Counted from the stretch's first letter, positions 50,321 through 58,207 are shown. The stretch is 64,000 nt of DNA from Larkinella rosea (GCF_003858635.1 NZ_RQJO01000008.1:1612001-1676000), one strand, 5' to 3'. Numbers and translations: made by a program. Notes: generated from the letters alone by a model not told the origin.

Positions 50321-51466
50321 ATGCAATTCAGCGAAATTATCGGACACGACGATACGAAGCGGGCGTTGACACGGGCCGTGCAAACCAATCACCTCGCCCA
50401 CGCCCAGCTTTTCGACGGTCCGCCGGGTAGTGCGAATCTGGCGCTGGCGCTGGCGTTTGCAACGTTCATTAACTGCGAAAACCGCCAGGAATTGGCGGAT
50501 GGACTGGCCGATTCCTGCGGGAAGTGCCCGTCCTGCACCAAAATGAACCGCCTGGTCCATCCGGATATGTCGGTTGTTTTCCCGGTAGCGGGTAGCAAAG
50601 TGACCAGCGAAACGTTCATGGCCGACTGGCGCAAGTTTGTGGGGCAGCATCCCTACCGCGTGCTGGACGAGTGGCTGGCGGCCATTTCCATCAAACAGGG
50701 CAACATTCCGGTCGAGGAAGCCCGCGAACTGGTGGGCAAACTGTCGCTGAAAGCCTACGAGGGCGAATACAAGATTGTGTTGATCTGGTGCGCCGAAAAC
50801 CTGCATACGGCCACAGCCAACGCCCTGTTGAAACTGCTGGAAGAACCGCCCGCCCGGACGCTTTTTCTGGTGGTCACCAATCAGGCGGATAAGTTGCTGA
50901 TTACGATTTTATCGCGCACCCAGCGCGTGGCCGTTCGGGCGTTTACCGACGAAGAAGTGACCACCCATTTGCGCCAGCACCTGAATGTGCCCGAAAAGCG
51001 CGCCCGGCAACTGGCGTATCTGGCCGACGGCAATCTATCGGAAGCCATTCGGATGTCGGAGGAGGAGCCGGAAAAAAACGAGGGCGAACCGGGCGCGGAC
51101 CGGCATGGGTGGTTTGCCGAGTGGATGCGGTTTTGCTACCGGCAGGATTTGATCGCGCTGGTGAAACAGGCCGACCAGTTCGATGCGCTGGGGAAAGAAA
51201 AACAACGCGGGTTGCTGGACTACAGCCTGAGCCTCTGCCGGGATCTGATTTTGTGGAAACATGGCGTCAATGAACTGTTGCGACTCCCCGACGAAGAACG
51301 TACGTTTGTGGAAAATTTTGGCAAAGTACTCGAACCCGAACACCTCGAAAGCATGGTCGGTCAGCTGAATGAAGCGGTTTTTCATATTGAACGAAACGTA
51401 CGGGCCAAAATGGTGATGATGGATTTGTCGCTGCAGTTCAGCAGCTTGATTCGTAACGGGAAATGA
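50321..51466 (+). CDS. holB: DNA polymerase III subunit delta' (HolB)
   Basis: From the ATG at 50321 the protein has 381 residues; the longer frame from 50258 runs through a hairpin-rich spacer and is unlikely. It is a clamp-loader subunit that helps place the sliding clamp on DNA. The start MQFSEIIGHDDTKRALTRAV fits. In place of a working Walker A the loop reads DGPPGSANL, lacking the Gly-Lys pair, as expected for delta', which does not hydrolyse ATP. The zinc-binding cysteines appear as CENRQ and CGKCPSC near 50-73. NALLKLLEEPPARTLFLVVTN is the typical AAA+ segment. It overlaps rimB by four bases. Confidence 0.9.
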   Translation: MQFSEIIGHDDTKRALTRAVQTNHLAHAQLFDGPPGSANLALALAFATFINCENRQELADGLADSCGKCPSCTKMNRLVHPDMSVVFPVAGSKVTSETFMADWRKFVGQHPYRVLDEWLAAISIKQGNIPVEEARELVGKLSLKAYEGEYKIVLIWCAENLHTATANALLKLLEEPPARTLFLVVTNQADKLLITILSRTQRVAVRAFTDEEVTTHLRQHLNVPEKRARQLAYLADGNLSEAIRMSEEEPEKNEGEPGADRHGWFAEWMRFCYRQDLIALVKQADQFDALGKEKQRGLLDYSLSLCRDLILWKHGVNELLRLPDEERTFVENFGKVLEPEHLESMVGQLNEAVFHIERNVRAKMVMMDLSLQFSSLIRNGK

Positions 51467-51939
51467 AAACACCGACGAAGAAGATTTCGGTCGATCGCCC
51501 GAAAGAGGTCATCGGTTTTTCGGACCGCATTGATTTTCCGGATCTGGGCTGGTCCGATGTCGAAGCCAAAATCGACACCGGGGCCTACACCTCCGCCCTG
51601 CACTGTACCGACGTAAAGCTGGTGCCAATCGGCGATAATTCCCGTTTGCATTTTACGCTGGTGGGGCCACGGGGTAAGAAAAAAAAGCAGTTTGTCACCG
51701 ATCTGTTTCAGTACAAAACCGTCAAAAATTCATTTGGTCAATCCGAAAAACGGTTTGTGATCCAAACCCGCGTGCTGATCATGGGTCGGCTGATTCGGGC
51801 CGAATTTTCGCTGGCAAACCGGGGAACGATGCGCTTCCCGGTGTTGTTAGGTCGCAAACTATTGCGCAACAAATTTGTTGTTGACGTATCACTGCAAAAC
51901 GTTTCGTACCAAATGAAACAACAGAATCCGCCTTCCTGA
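51463..51939 (+). CDS. RimB-like retropepsin-type protease (ATP-dependent zinc protease family)
   Basis: The protein has 158 residues. The aspartic protease motif AKIDTGAYTSALH (Asp near 38) marks the DUF785/retropepsin-like family often labelled ATP-dependent zinc protease. In Pseudomonas the homologue RimB trims the poly-glutamate tail that RimK adds to ribosomal protein S6. Its location next to rimK supports the same pairing here. The GRKLLRNKFVVDVS segment near 128 is typical. The start ATG overlaps the holB stop by four bases (ATGA), so translation is probably coupled. Other genes of this family act in tellurite or other unknown roles, so the substrate is inferred. Confidence 0.85.
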   Translation: MKTPTKKISVDRPKEVIGFSDRIDFPDLGWSDVEAKIDTGAYTSALHCTDVKLVPIGDNSRLHFTLVGPRGKKKKQFVTDLFQYKTVKNSFGQSEKRFVIQTRVLIMGRLIRAEFSLANRGTMRFPVLLGRKLLRNKFVVDVSLQNVSYQMKQQNPPS

Positions 51940-52005
51940 CGTTGGTCAAAGGTTCGGGTTTGTTCTTCTCAGATTCTACTCCAAACGACTTTCCATCTTA
52001 TTGAT

Positions 52006-52908
52006 ATGCGCATTGCTATTTTGTCGACCAATCCTGAATTGTACTCGACGCAGCGGTTGGTAGAAGCCACTCAAAAACATGGACATGAACCCGTCGTGAT
52101 CGACCATTTGCGGTGTCAGGTGATGATCGAAGGCGGTAAACCGGAGGTTCTTTACAAAGGCCGTCCACTGGAAGAAATCGACGCCATCGTGCCGCGTATC
52201 GGGGCTTCGGTTACGGATTATGGCTGTGCGGTGGTTCGGCAATTCGAGATGATGAAAGTCTTCACGACCGCTCGTTCGCAGGCCATAACTCGCTCGCGGA
52301 ATAAACTGCGGAGTTTGCAGGTACTATCAAAAGCGGGCGTGGGGCTGCCCAAAACCGTATTCGCCAAACATCCCAAAGATGTCGACCAACTGATTGAACT
52401 GGTGGGCGGGCCGCCGGTGGTCATCAAATTACTTGAAGGCACACAGGGAATGGGTGTGGTCCTGGCCGAAACCGCCAAAACCGCCAAGTCAACGATCGAA
52501 GCGTTCTACGGCCTGAAGGCAAATGTACTGATTCAGGAGTATATTGCCGAGGCAAAAGGGGCCGATATCCGGGCGTTCGTCGTGGGCGGCAAAGTGGTCG
52601 GAGCCATGAAACGCCAGGGAAAAGAAGGCGAATTTCGCTCGAACCTGCACCGGGGCGGCAGCGGTAAGTCGGTGGAACTGTCGTCCGACGAAGAATGGAC
52701 GGCGGTGAATGCCGCCAAAGCGCTTGGTTTGCGGGTGGCCGGGGTCGATATGCTGCAATCGCAGCGGGGGCCGCTGGTGCTGGAAGTTAACTCATCGCCG
52801 GGGCTGGAAGGCATCGAAAAAACGACGGGCATCGACATCGCCGGTCAGATTGTTGAATACATTGAAGAAAAAATTCCCACCGATGAAATCGATACGGTGG
52901 GCGTGTAA
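52006..52908 (+). CDS. rimK: RimK: S6-L-glutamate ligase (ATP-grasp)
   Basis: The protein has 300 residues, the usual length. RimK adds glutamates to the C terminus of ribosomal protein S6, tuning ribosome composition. The N-terminal part has [21 protein letters not shown]. The ATP-grasp fold shows [19 protein letters not shown] (ATP-binding loop), [19 protein letters not shown], and [19 protein letters not shown] with the Mg2+ ligands Glu and Asn near 265. It lies 66 bases after the protease gene, its likely functional counterpart. A 13-bp hairpin follows the stop (52942-52977). Confidence 0.94.
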   Translation: MRIAILSTNPELYSTQRLVEATQKHGHEPVVIDHLRCQVMIEGGKPEVLYKGRPLEEIDAIVPRIGASVTDYGCAVVRQFEMMKVFTTARSQAITRSRNKLRSLQVLSKAGVGLPKTVFAKHPKDVDQLIELVGGPPVVIKLLEGTQGMGVVLAETAKTAKSTIEAFYGLKANVLIQEYIAEAKGADIRAFVVGGKVVGAMKRQGKEGEFRSNLHRGGSGKSVELSSDEEWTAVNAAKALGLRVAGVDMLQSQRGPLVLEVNSSPGLEGIEKTTGIDIAGQIVEYIEEKIPTDEIDTVGV

Positions 52909-52941
52909 ATAGTTAATGATGAGTTATGAATGATGGATTAC

Positions 52942-52977
52942 AAATCCTTGGTCTGTGTCTACATAGACCAAGGATTT
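52942..52977 (+). terminator. Hairpin after rimK
   Basis: AAATCCTTGGTCT pairs perfectly with AGACCAAGGATTT around a 10-base loop, 33 bases after the rimK stop. The following sequence is weakly T-rich. It marks the native end of the rimK transcript, before foreign-looking DNA begins. Confidence 0.6.
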
Positions 52978-53022
52978 AGACACAGGCCACTTTTACGGGC
53001 TCGAGGGCCTTGGAATAGCCTT

Positions 53023-53048
53023 CACTCGCGGCACGCGAGCGACAACGG
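53023..53048 (+). repeat. 26-bp repeat, left copy (inverted partner at 54833-54858)
   Basis: The copy begins CACTCGCGGCACGCGAGC and ends GACAACGG. The reverse complement of 54833-54858 differs by one base. Each copy contains a small internal palindrome (CTCGCG-nnn-CGCGAG), so it resembles a REP-type element. The two copies bracket the foreign cassette. Confidence 0.75.
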
Positions 53049-53062
53049 GTTAAAGATGAAGA

Positions 53063-53212
53063 CCAGCCGCTAACAGCGGTTTTGTGCAAGCAGGGCTGAC
53101 AGTCATGGGCAGGACATTTGTAATTCTATTTTGCCTTTGGTTATATATTTGAGGCTGGCGTTCCCCAAATTCCCAGCTTGGCACAAAGCCCAAAACCGCT
53201 AGCTGCAAGGCA
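53063..53212. repeat. Large imperfect palindrome, possible cassette recombination site
   Basis: The left arm AGCGGTTTTGTGCAAGC (53075-53091) pairs with the right arm GCTTGGCACAAAGCCCAAAACCGCT (53176-53200), with extra unpaired bases on the right. The outer GCTAACAGCGG and CCGCTAGC extend the fold. The total of about 140 bases and the asymmetrical bulges recall attC sites of integron cassettes and similar cassette-flanking palindromes I have seen in other Bacteroidota. The core GTTRRRY / RYYYAAC boxes are not clear, so the identification is tentative. Confidence 0.4.
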
Positions 53213-53341
53213 AGGAACTGACACCTAAAAAGCAGCCATTACTATTTATTTACAACAGAATTCACTTTTTGCCAAATGACAAATACTTCTATCATTTATT
53301 GAGACAGCTTTGCACCATTAAGTTATTTTAAAAATAAAAAA

Positions 53342-54154
53342 ATGGTAAAGACAGTTTTAGTAACGGGAGCTTCGGCAGGAATTGGAAAAGCAACTGCAAT
53401 TTATTTGGCTCAAAACGGCTATAATGTTTACGGTGCAGCACGTAGAATAGAGAAAATGCAAGACTTAAAAACAAGCGGCATAAAACCAATTTCTTTGGAC
53501 CTTAGCAAAGAAGAAAGCCTTGTTGCTTGTGTTAATCAAATTATAAAAGAAGCAGGAAGTATTGATATTTTAATCAACAATGCAGGTTCGGGCTATTATG
53601 GAGCTTTAGAAGATATGCCTATCTCTGACGCAAAATATCAGTTGGAAGTAAATGTTTTCGCTGTAGCTCGTTTGATACAATTAGTGTTGCCGATTATGAG
53701 AAAAAACAACTACGGCAAAATTGTAAACATTTCATCAGTAGGTGGTAAGGTAACATTGCCAATGGGCGTATGGTATCACGCAAGTAAATTCGCCATTGAA
53801 GGATTGAGCGATGCGCTTCGTAAAGAAGTTAAGTCGTTTGGTATTGATGTAATTGTGATTGAGCCAGGCGGAACAAAATCGGAAATGACAGGTCTTGGAA
53901 CTGAATATTTGAACCGGGTTTCGGGCAATACTGCCTATACCCATTTGGCGAAAGGCGTAAGTAAAATGTATGCGGAAACTGCAAAAAATGCTTCAGACCC
54001 AATTGTTATCGCAAAACTCATCAAAGAAGGAATTGAGGCAAATAACCCCAAAACAAGATATGTCGGTGCTTCCGGAGCTAAACTTATGCTATTTTTGAGA
54101 AAACTTCTATCTGATAAAATGTTTGACAAATTGGTAATGAGCCAAATGAAATAA
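53342..54154 (+). CDS. Short-chain dehydrogenase/reductase in AT-rich cassette
   Basis: The protein has 270 residues of the classical SDR type. Motifs: VLVTGASAGIGKATA (cofactor) at 5-19, DILINNAGSGYYGALED near 78-94, IVNISSVGGKVTLP with the catalytic Ser near 130, and YHASKFAIEGLSDAL with the YxxxK pair near 148-152. VIVIEPGGTKSEM follows. The substrate is unknown; many SDRs of this look are retinol- or steroid-dehydrogenase-like. The gene is strongly AT-rich with AAA, TTA, ATT and similar codons preferred, unlike every neighbour. A Crp/Fnr gene follows after four bases and is very likely its regulator. The composition and the flanking repeats indicate horizontal acquisition. Confidence 0.93.
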   Translation: MVKTVLVTGASAGIGKATAIYLAQNGYNVYGAARRIEKMQDLKTSGIKPISLDLSKEESLVACVNQIIKEAGSIDILINNAGSGYYGALEDMPISDAKYQLEVNVFAVARLIQLVLPIMRKNNYGKIVNISSVGGKVTLPMGVWYHASKFAIEGLSDALRKEVKSFGIDVIVIEPGGTKSEMTGLGTEYLNRVSGNTAYTHLAKGVSKMYAETAKNASDPIVIAKLIKEGIEANNPKTRYVGASGAKLMLFLRKLLSDKMFDKLVMSQMK

Positions 54155-54158
54155 AAGT

Positions 54159-54728
54159 ATGGAAGCATTAATCAATTATATATTGCAGTTCGGTAATTTG
54201 AATAAACAGCAAATTGAATTTATTACAAATAAAGCAACAGAATTAGAGCTTCGTAAAGAAGATTATTTTTCGGAAGCGGGCAAAATTGCAAAACAAGTTG
54301 GGTTTATTTTAAATGGAATTATCCGGGTTTGTTATTACAACAATAAAGGCGAAGAGATTACCAATTATTTTATTGAGGAAAATAATTTTGTTGTGGACTT
54401 GGATAGCTTTGATAACGAAATTCCATCAGCAGGCTATGTACAAGCTATCGAGGATTGTAAGCTCATTGTATTTTCCAAACACAGTTGGGAAGAAATTGCG
54501 AACACAATTGTGGGTTGGGAAGGCATTGTGAACAAAATCGTAAAAAAATCTTTAATCCAAAAAATAGAAAGAAGGAGCCCTTTAGTTTCAGAAAATGCGA
54601 CTACACGCTATCTGGCGTTTATGGAAAAATACCCAAAACTTATAAATCGCATTCCACTTTCTTATTTGGCTTCGTATTTAGGCGTTACTCAATCTTCATT
54701 AAGTAGAATAAGAAAAAATGTACGTTAA
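54159..54728 (+). CDS. Crp/Fnr-family transcriptional regulator in AT-rich cassette
   Basis: The protein has 189 residues. A cyclic-nucleotide-binding-like beta-roll (about 20-115, with EDYFSEAGKIAKQVGFILNG and NYFIEENNFVVDLDSF) is joined by a long helix to a short C-terminal HTH (LASYLGVTQSSLSRIRKNV, about 168-186). This is the common Bacteroidota subfamily with a reduced HTH. It lacks the Cys cluster of FNR. The DNA is as AT-rich as the preceding SDR gene, four bases away, and the two form a small operon. The stop codon lies one base before an IS481-like end (54730), so the last residues could have been altered by that junction. Confidence 0.9.
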   Translation: MEALINYILQFGNLNKQQIEFITNKATELELRKEDYFSEAGKIAKQVGFILNGIIRVCYYNNKGEEITNYFIEENNFVVDLDSFDNEIPSAGYVQAIEDCKLIVFSKHSWEEIANTIVGWEGIVNKIVKKSLIQKIERRSPLVSENATTRYLAFMEKYPKLINRIPLSYLASYLGVTQSSLSRIRKNVR

Positions 54729-54729
54729 C

Positions 54730-54832
54730 TGTACTTGTCAAGACTTAATCTGAGAAATGGTGTAAATTTATTTCACCCTTTAGCAGATCAAGTTACGATG
54801 ACTACGCAAGATAAGATCATCAAAAACAAGCT
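54730..54832 (+). mobile_element. Left-end remnant of an IS481-like insertion sequence
   Basis: The sequence begins TGTACTTGTCAAGACTTAAT, like the terminal inverted repeats of Bacteroidota IS481 elements as I remember them. At 54798 an ATG opens a frame MTTQDKIIKNKL, the usual start of their transposases. The similarity stops near 54832, where the 26-bp repeat begins, so only about 100 bases with 12 codons remain. The frame then runs through unrelated sequence to a stop at 54893. It is a dead fragment showing that a mobile element once sat beside the cassette. Confidence 0.6.
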
Positions 54833-54858
54833 CCGTTGTCGCTCGCGTGTCGCGAGTG
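54833..54858 (-). repeat. 26-bp repeat, right copy (inverted relative to 53023-53048)
   Basis: The sequence begins CCGTTGTCGCTCGCGTGT and ends CGAGTG. Its reverse complement matches the left copy at 25 of 26 positions. It follows directly on the truncated IS481-like end. The remaining 140 bases before hemC include a GGGAGGGCCTCCGGCCTGCC-like GC-rich stretch and look native. Confidence 0.75.
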
Positions 54859-54998
54859 AGAATTATAGGGGAGGGCCTCCGGCCTGCCAATAGCGTGTTG
54901 CCCACCGCCCCCGTGGCGTTTTCGTTGGTCGGCAAGCAATTCTTGAATAACTTGCCGCCTTTATTTCAGATACGGTTTTTTAAAGGGGATTTCAACCC

Positions 54999-55922
54999 AT
55001 GAACATAAAAATTGGAACGCGCGGCAGCAAGCTGGCGCTTTGGCAGGCGTATTACATTCAGGATTTGCTAAAAACCGCTCATGTTGATTCGGAACTGGTT
55101 TTGATCGATACCAAAGGCGACCAGATTCTGGATCGGTCGTTGTCGAAAATTGGCAGTAAAGGCGTTTTTACGCAGGAACTGGAAGACCAGCTTCGGGCCG
55201 GAACCATCGATATTGCCGTTCACAGTGCTAAGGATTTGCAATCGTCACTGCCGGAGGATTTGTCTATCATTGCTTTTACGGAACGCGAACGGGTCAACGA
55301 CGTGCTCGTGAGCCACGATAAAAGCCTGTCGCTGGCGGGTGGCCGCGAGTTTGTGGTAGGCACTTCATCCACACGCCGGGTGGCCATGCTGAAGCATTTT
55401 TGTCCGCACATCACCACGGTCGACATGCGGGGCAATCTCCAGACCCGCTTACGAAAACTGGAAGAAGGCCAATGCGATGCCTTGCTGTTGGCCTACGCGG
55501 GTGTTCACCGAATGGAATACGACGATCTGATTGCCGAATACCTGCCCATTCAGGATTTTACGCCCGCTGTGGGGCAGGGGAGTGTTGCGATTGAAGCGGC
55601 CTCCACCTTACCGATCGATAAACGGAACATTGTCCGTCAACTCACCAATCATGCGCCAACCGAAGCCTGTCTGAAAGCCGAGCGGGCGTTTTTGCGCCGA
55701 CTGGAAGGCGGTTGCAGCATCCCGGTTTTTGGTTTGGCAACCCTCGAAAACGACGAATTGACGCTGACGGGTGGGGTGGTTCGGCTGGACGGCAGCGAGT
55801 TGCTGCGCGACCGGTTCAGCGGCCCGACGAGTGATGCCGAGCAAATTGGTCACGACCTGGCCGAAAGTATTTTAGCCAAAGGTGGGGATGAAATCTTGCG
55901 TGCGGTTCGCCAAAACTTGTAA
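54999..55922 (+). CDS. hemC: Hydroxymethylbilane synthase (porphobilinogen deaminase)
   Basis: The protein has 307 residues, the standard length. It links four porphobilinogen units into hydroxymethylbilane in haem synthesis. Start: NIKIGTRGSKLALWQAYYIQ (IGTRxSxLALWQ). HSAKDLQSSLP carries the catalytic Asp region (the usual HSxKDxP). VGTSSTRRVAML and DMRGNLQTRLRKL bind cofactor and substrate. LRRLEGGCSIPVFG contains the Cys (near 239) that carries the dipyrromethane cofactor. Other hem genes are not in the window. The start is the first base after the 270-base region that includes the IS remnant, so its promoter must lie close to that junction. Confidence 0.95.
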   Translation: MNIKIGTRGSKLALWQAYYIQDLLKTAHVDSELVLIDTKGDQILDRSLSKIGSKGVFTQELEDQLRAGTIDIAVHSAKDLQSSLPEDLSIIAFTERERVNDVLVSHDKSLSLAGGREFVVGTSSTRRVAMLKHFCPHITTVDMRGNLQTRLRKLEEGQCDALLLAYAGVHRMEYDDLIAEYLPIQDFTPAVGQGSVAIEAASTLPIDKRNIVRQLTNHAPTEACLKAERAFLRRLEGGCSIPVFGLATLENDELTLTGGVVRLDGSELLRDRFSGPTSDAEQIGHDLAESILAKGGDEILRAVRQNL

Positions 55923-55948
55923 CTTGTCGGCCAGATCCTCCGCCAACC

Positions 55949-56392
55949 ATGATTAAAATTGCCCAAACGGAAGCTGACGTTCAACGCTGTATTCCCGCCA
56001 TGCTGGCCCTGCGTCCGCACCTGACCGCAGAAAAAGCACTGGAACAGATCGTATTCATGCAGGAAAATGACCGGTACGTCGTGGCTTTCGTCGATAACTC
56101 CGACCGGAACCCGGCCGAAACCGTGGCACCTGCCGCCATTGGATACCGGTATATGAACCTGCTTTTCAGCGGAAAAACCCTCTACATCGACGATTTATCG
56201 ACCCTGCCCGACCAACGCGGAAACGGCTATGCCGGGCAGTTGCTCGACTTTGTGATCGACGAAGCCCGAAAGGCGGGCTGTAGCGTGGTGACGCTCGATT
56301 CCGGCCACAATCCGCAGCGGTACGATGCCCACCGCTTGTACCTCAACAAACGGTTTAACATTGTCAGTCACCATTTTGCGTTGAAATTGTGA
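55949..56392 (+). CDS. GNAT-family N-acetyltransferase
   Basis: The protein has 147 residues and fills one GNAT fold. The acetyl-CoA-binding segment is LPDQRGNGYAGQLLDFVIDE near 90-108 (the R/Q-x-x-G-x-G/A pattern as QRGNGYA). YIDDLSTLPDQRG precedes it and VTLDSGHNPQRYDAHRLYLN follows. The substrate (small molecule or protein) cannot be told. It follows hemC after 26 bases and overlaps the upstream part of the cyclophilin frame only if that gene used its longest start. The genes hemC, this one and the cyclophilin may form an operon. Confidence 0.88.
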   Translation: MIKIAQTEADVQRCIPAMLALRPHLTAEKALEQIVFMQENDRYVVAFVDNSDRNPAETVAPAAIGYRYMNLLFSGKTLYIDDLSTLPDQRGNGYAGQLLDFVIDEARKAGCSVVTLDSGHNPQRYDAHRLYLNKRFNIVSHHFALKL

Positions 56393-56445
56393 AGCAGACA
56401 AGAGACGTGGGACAAAAGAATAAAGAGAGATCCAATCCATTGACT

Positions 56446-57159
56446 ATGCGGCTATTTGTCTTGCTAGTATGCCTTTTGGTAATCGCACCGGTTCTGGCGA
56501 AAAAACCGTCCAAACGGAAGGACTATCTGGTGACGATCCATACGGATTTCGGAATCATGCGGTTAATTCTGTATGACCAGACGCCGAAGCATAAGGAGAA
56601 TTTTATCAAACTGACCAACGAAAAATTTTACGACGGATTGCTTTTCCACCGGATTATCCAGAATTTCATGATTCAGGGTGGTGATCCGGAGTCGCGGACG
56701 GCCAAAACCGAACAGATGCTGGGCAACGGCGATGTGGGTTACACGATTCCGGCGGAGTTTGTCCCCGAATTATTCCACAAAAAAGGAGCGTTGGCGGCAG
56801 CCCGCAACAACAATCCCGAAAAAGCGTCGAGCGGTTGCCAGTTTTACGTGGTGCAGGGCCGGGTCTGGAACGATGAGGATTTCCAGAAACAGACCGAGCG
56901 GATTGCACAACTGAAAGGCCGCCAACCAACCGAAGCCCAGAAACAAGTCTATAAAACACTCGGCGGAACGCCCCATTTAGACGGTAATTATACGGTTTTT
57001 GGCGAGGTTATTGACGGTCTGCCCGTGGTGGACAGCCTGGCCAAACAACCCGCTAATCCATTAAATCGCCCCACCAAAGACCTGCGCATGACGGTTTCGG
57101 GCGAGTGGATGAAAAAGAAAAAAATCACGAAACAGTTTGGCTATACCTATCGGAAATAA
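56446..57159 (+). CDS. Exported cyclophilin-type peptidyl-prolyl isomerase
   Basis: From the ATG at 56446 the protein has 237 residues and starts with a signal peptide (MRLFVLLVCLLVIAPVLA). A longer frame from a GTG at 56389 lacks support. The cyclophilin core has LYDQTPKHKENFIKL, GLLFHRIIQNFMIQGGDP near 65, AAARNNNPEKASSGCQFYV and YTVFGEVIDGLPVVDSLA, so the isomerase site is intact. An insertion of about 40 residues (EDFQKQTERIAQLKGRQPTE) lies between the last two motifs, as in several periplasmic bacterial cyclophilins. It assists folding of exported proteins by proline isomerisation. Confidence 0.92.
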   Translation: MRLFVLLVCLLVIAPVLAKKPSKRKDYLVTIHTDFGIMRLILYDQTPKHKENFIKLTNEKFYDGLLFHRIIQNFMIQGGDPESRTAKTEQMLGNGDVGYTIPAEFVPELFHKKGALAAARNNNPEKASSGCQFYVVQGRVWNDEDFQKQTERIAQLKGRQPTEAQKQVYKTLGGTPHLDGNYTVFGEVIDGLPVVDSLAKQPANPLNRPTKDLRMTVSGEWMKKKKITKQFGYTYRK

Positions 57160-57180
57160 GAAAGTCACCACACATAATTT

Positions 57181-58080
57181 ATGAAAAAACGAATTCTCAT
57201 TACCGGTTCCAACGGGCTGCTTGGGCAGAAATTAGTTGATTTACTAACGCAGCAACCTGCTGTTGACTTGATTGCCACAGCGCGTGGCGCCAATCGGTTA
57301 CCCCGTTCTGATGCGTACAGCTATCAGTCAATGGATATTACCAACCGGCAGCAGGTTCTTGACGTAGTGGGTGAAACCAAACCGGATGTGATTATTCACA
57401 CGGCGGCCATGACCAATGTGGACCAGTGTGAGTCGGAAAAAGAGGCCTGTTGGGCGCAGAATGTGCTGGCGGTGGAATACCTGGTGGAAGCCAGCCGGAT
57501 CAATAATGCCTTTTTACTGCATGTTTCGACGGATTTTATTTTCGATGGTGCCGCAGGTCCATACAGCGAAGAAGCCGAAGCCAACCCGATCAGCTTCTAC
57601 GGATGGAGCAAATATGCCGCCGAAAAAGCCGTTATTCATTCGGGTATCAAATGGGCAATTGCCCGGACGGTTCTGGTCTACGGCATCGCCCACGACATGA
57701 GCCGGAGCAATATTATTCTGTGGGTGAAGAAATCGCTGGAGGACGGAAAAACCATCAAAGTGGTAACGGATCAGTGGCGCTCACCGACACTGGCAGAAGA
57801 TCTGGCTCTGGGCTGCTGGCTGATTGCCGATCAGAAAGCGGAAGGTATTTATAACATTTCCGGGAAAGATTTTTTGACGCCCTACGAAATGGCCATCAAA
57901 ACCGCCGATTTCTTCCAGCTCGATAAGTCGCTCATTACCCAGGCCGATTCGTCGACTTTTACGCAACCGGCCCGACGGCCTCCGCGTACCGGTTTTGTGC
58001 TCGATAAACCGCGTCGCGTGCTGGGTTACGAACCGAAAAGTTTTGAAGAAGGAATAGCGGTTCTGGCCGCGCAGCTATAG
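57181..58080 (+). CDS. RmlD-like dTDP-4-dehydrorhamnose reductase
   Basis: The protein has 299 residues of the extended SDR class. The cofactor loop is ITGSNGLLGQKLVDLL near 5-20. HTAAMTNVDQCESEKEACW near 75 is the family's conserved HxAAYTxVDxxE region. STDFIFDGAAGPYSEEAEAN and FYGWSKYAAEKAV (YxxxK) complete the active site. It probably reduces a dTDP-4-keto-6-deoxy sugar to dTDP-L-rhamnose or a similar sugar, or acts on another keto substrate; rmlABC are not in the window. A perfect-looking 35-bp inverted repeat follows. Confidence 0.85.
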   Translation: MKKRILITGSNGLLGQKLVDLLTQQPAVDLIATARGANRLPRSDAYSYQSMDITNRQQVLDVVGETKPDVIIHTAAMTNVDQCESEKEACWAQNVLAVEYLVEASRINNAFLLHVSTDFIFDGAAGPYSEEAEANPISFYGWSKYAAEKAVIHSGIKWAIARTVLVYGIAHDMSRSNIILWVKKSLEDGKTIKVVTDQWRSPTLAEDLALGCWLIADQKAEGIYNISGKDFLTPYEMAIKTADFFQLDKSLITQADSSTFTQPARRPPRTGFVLDKPRRVLGYEPKSFEEGIAVLAAQL

Positions 58081-58083
58081 ATT

Positions 58084-58169
58084 CGGTTTTCGGTTTACCG
58101 TTTTCGGTTGGCTGACGCGTTCTAGTGATAGCTTGCGTCAGTCAACCGAAAACGGTAAACCGAAAACCG
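58084..58169. repeat. 35-bp intergenic inverted repeat, one mismatch
   Basis: The arms at 58084-58118 and 58135-58169 pair at 34 of 35 positions (CGGTTTTCGGTTTACCGTTT begins the left arm) with a 16-base loop. Each arm contains the word CGGTTTNCGGTT several times. It lies between the rmlD-like gene and an unknown secreted protein, both plus strand. Confidence 0.85.
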
Positions 58170-58207
58170 TTAACCGTCCCCGAAATCTCTAAACCCCTGA
58201 CCCCGTT

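Larger units (their letters stand above)
52978..53341. other. Gene-free junction between rimK and the AT-rich cassette
   Basis: This stretch has no credible gene. It carries one copy of a 26-bp sequence (53023-53048, CACTCGCGGCACGCGAGCGA...) that recurs inverted at 54833-54858. From about 53063 to 53212 it carries a large imperfect palindrome. From about 53220 the base composition drops sharply to AT-rich DNA, which continues through the next two genes. It is therefore the left junction of an inserted segment. Confidence 0.7.

Noticed and set aside
53063-53212. Confirmed integron attC site
   Set aside because: The GTTRRRY and RYYYAAC boxes are not convincing and no IntI gene is present, so it is kept as a hypothesis only.
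54798-54893. 31-codon frame starting MTTQDKIIKNKL
   Set aside because: Only the first twelve codons are transposase-like; the rest is unrelated DNA, so it is recorded as an IS remnant and not a gene.
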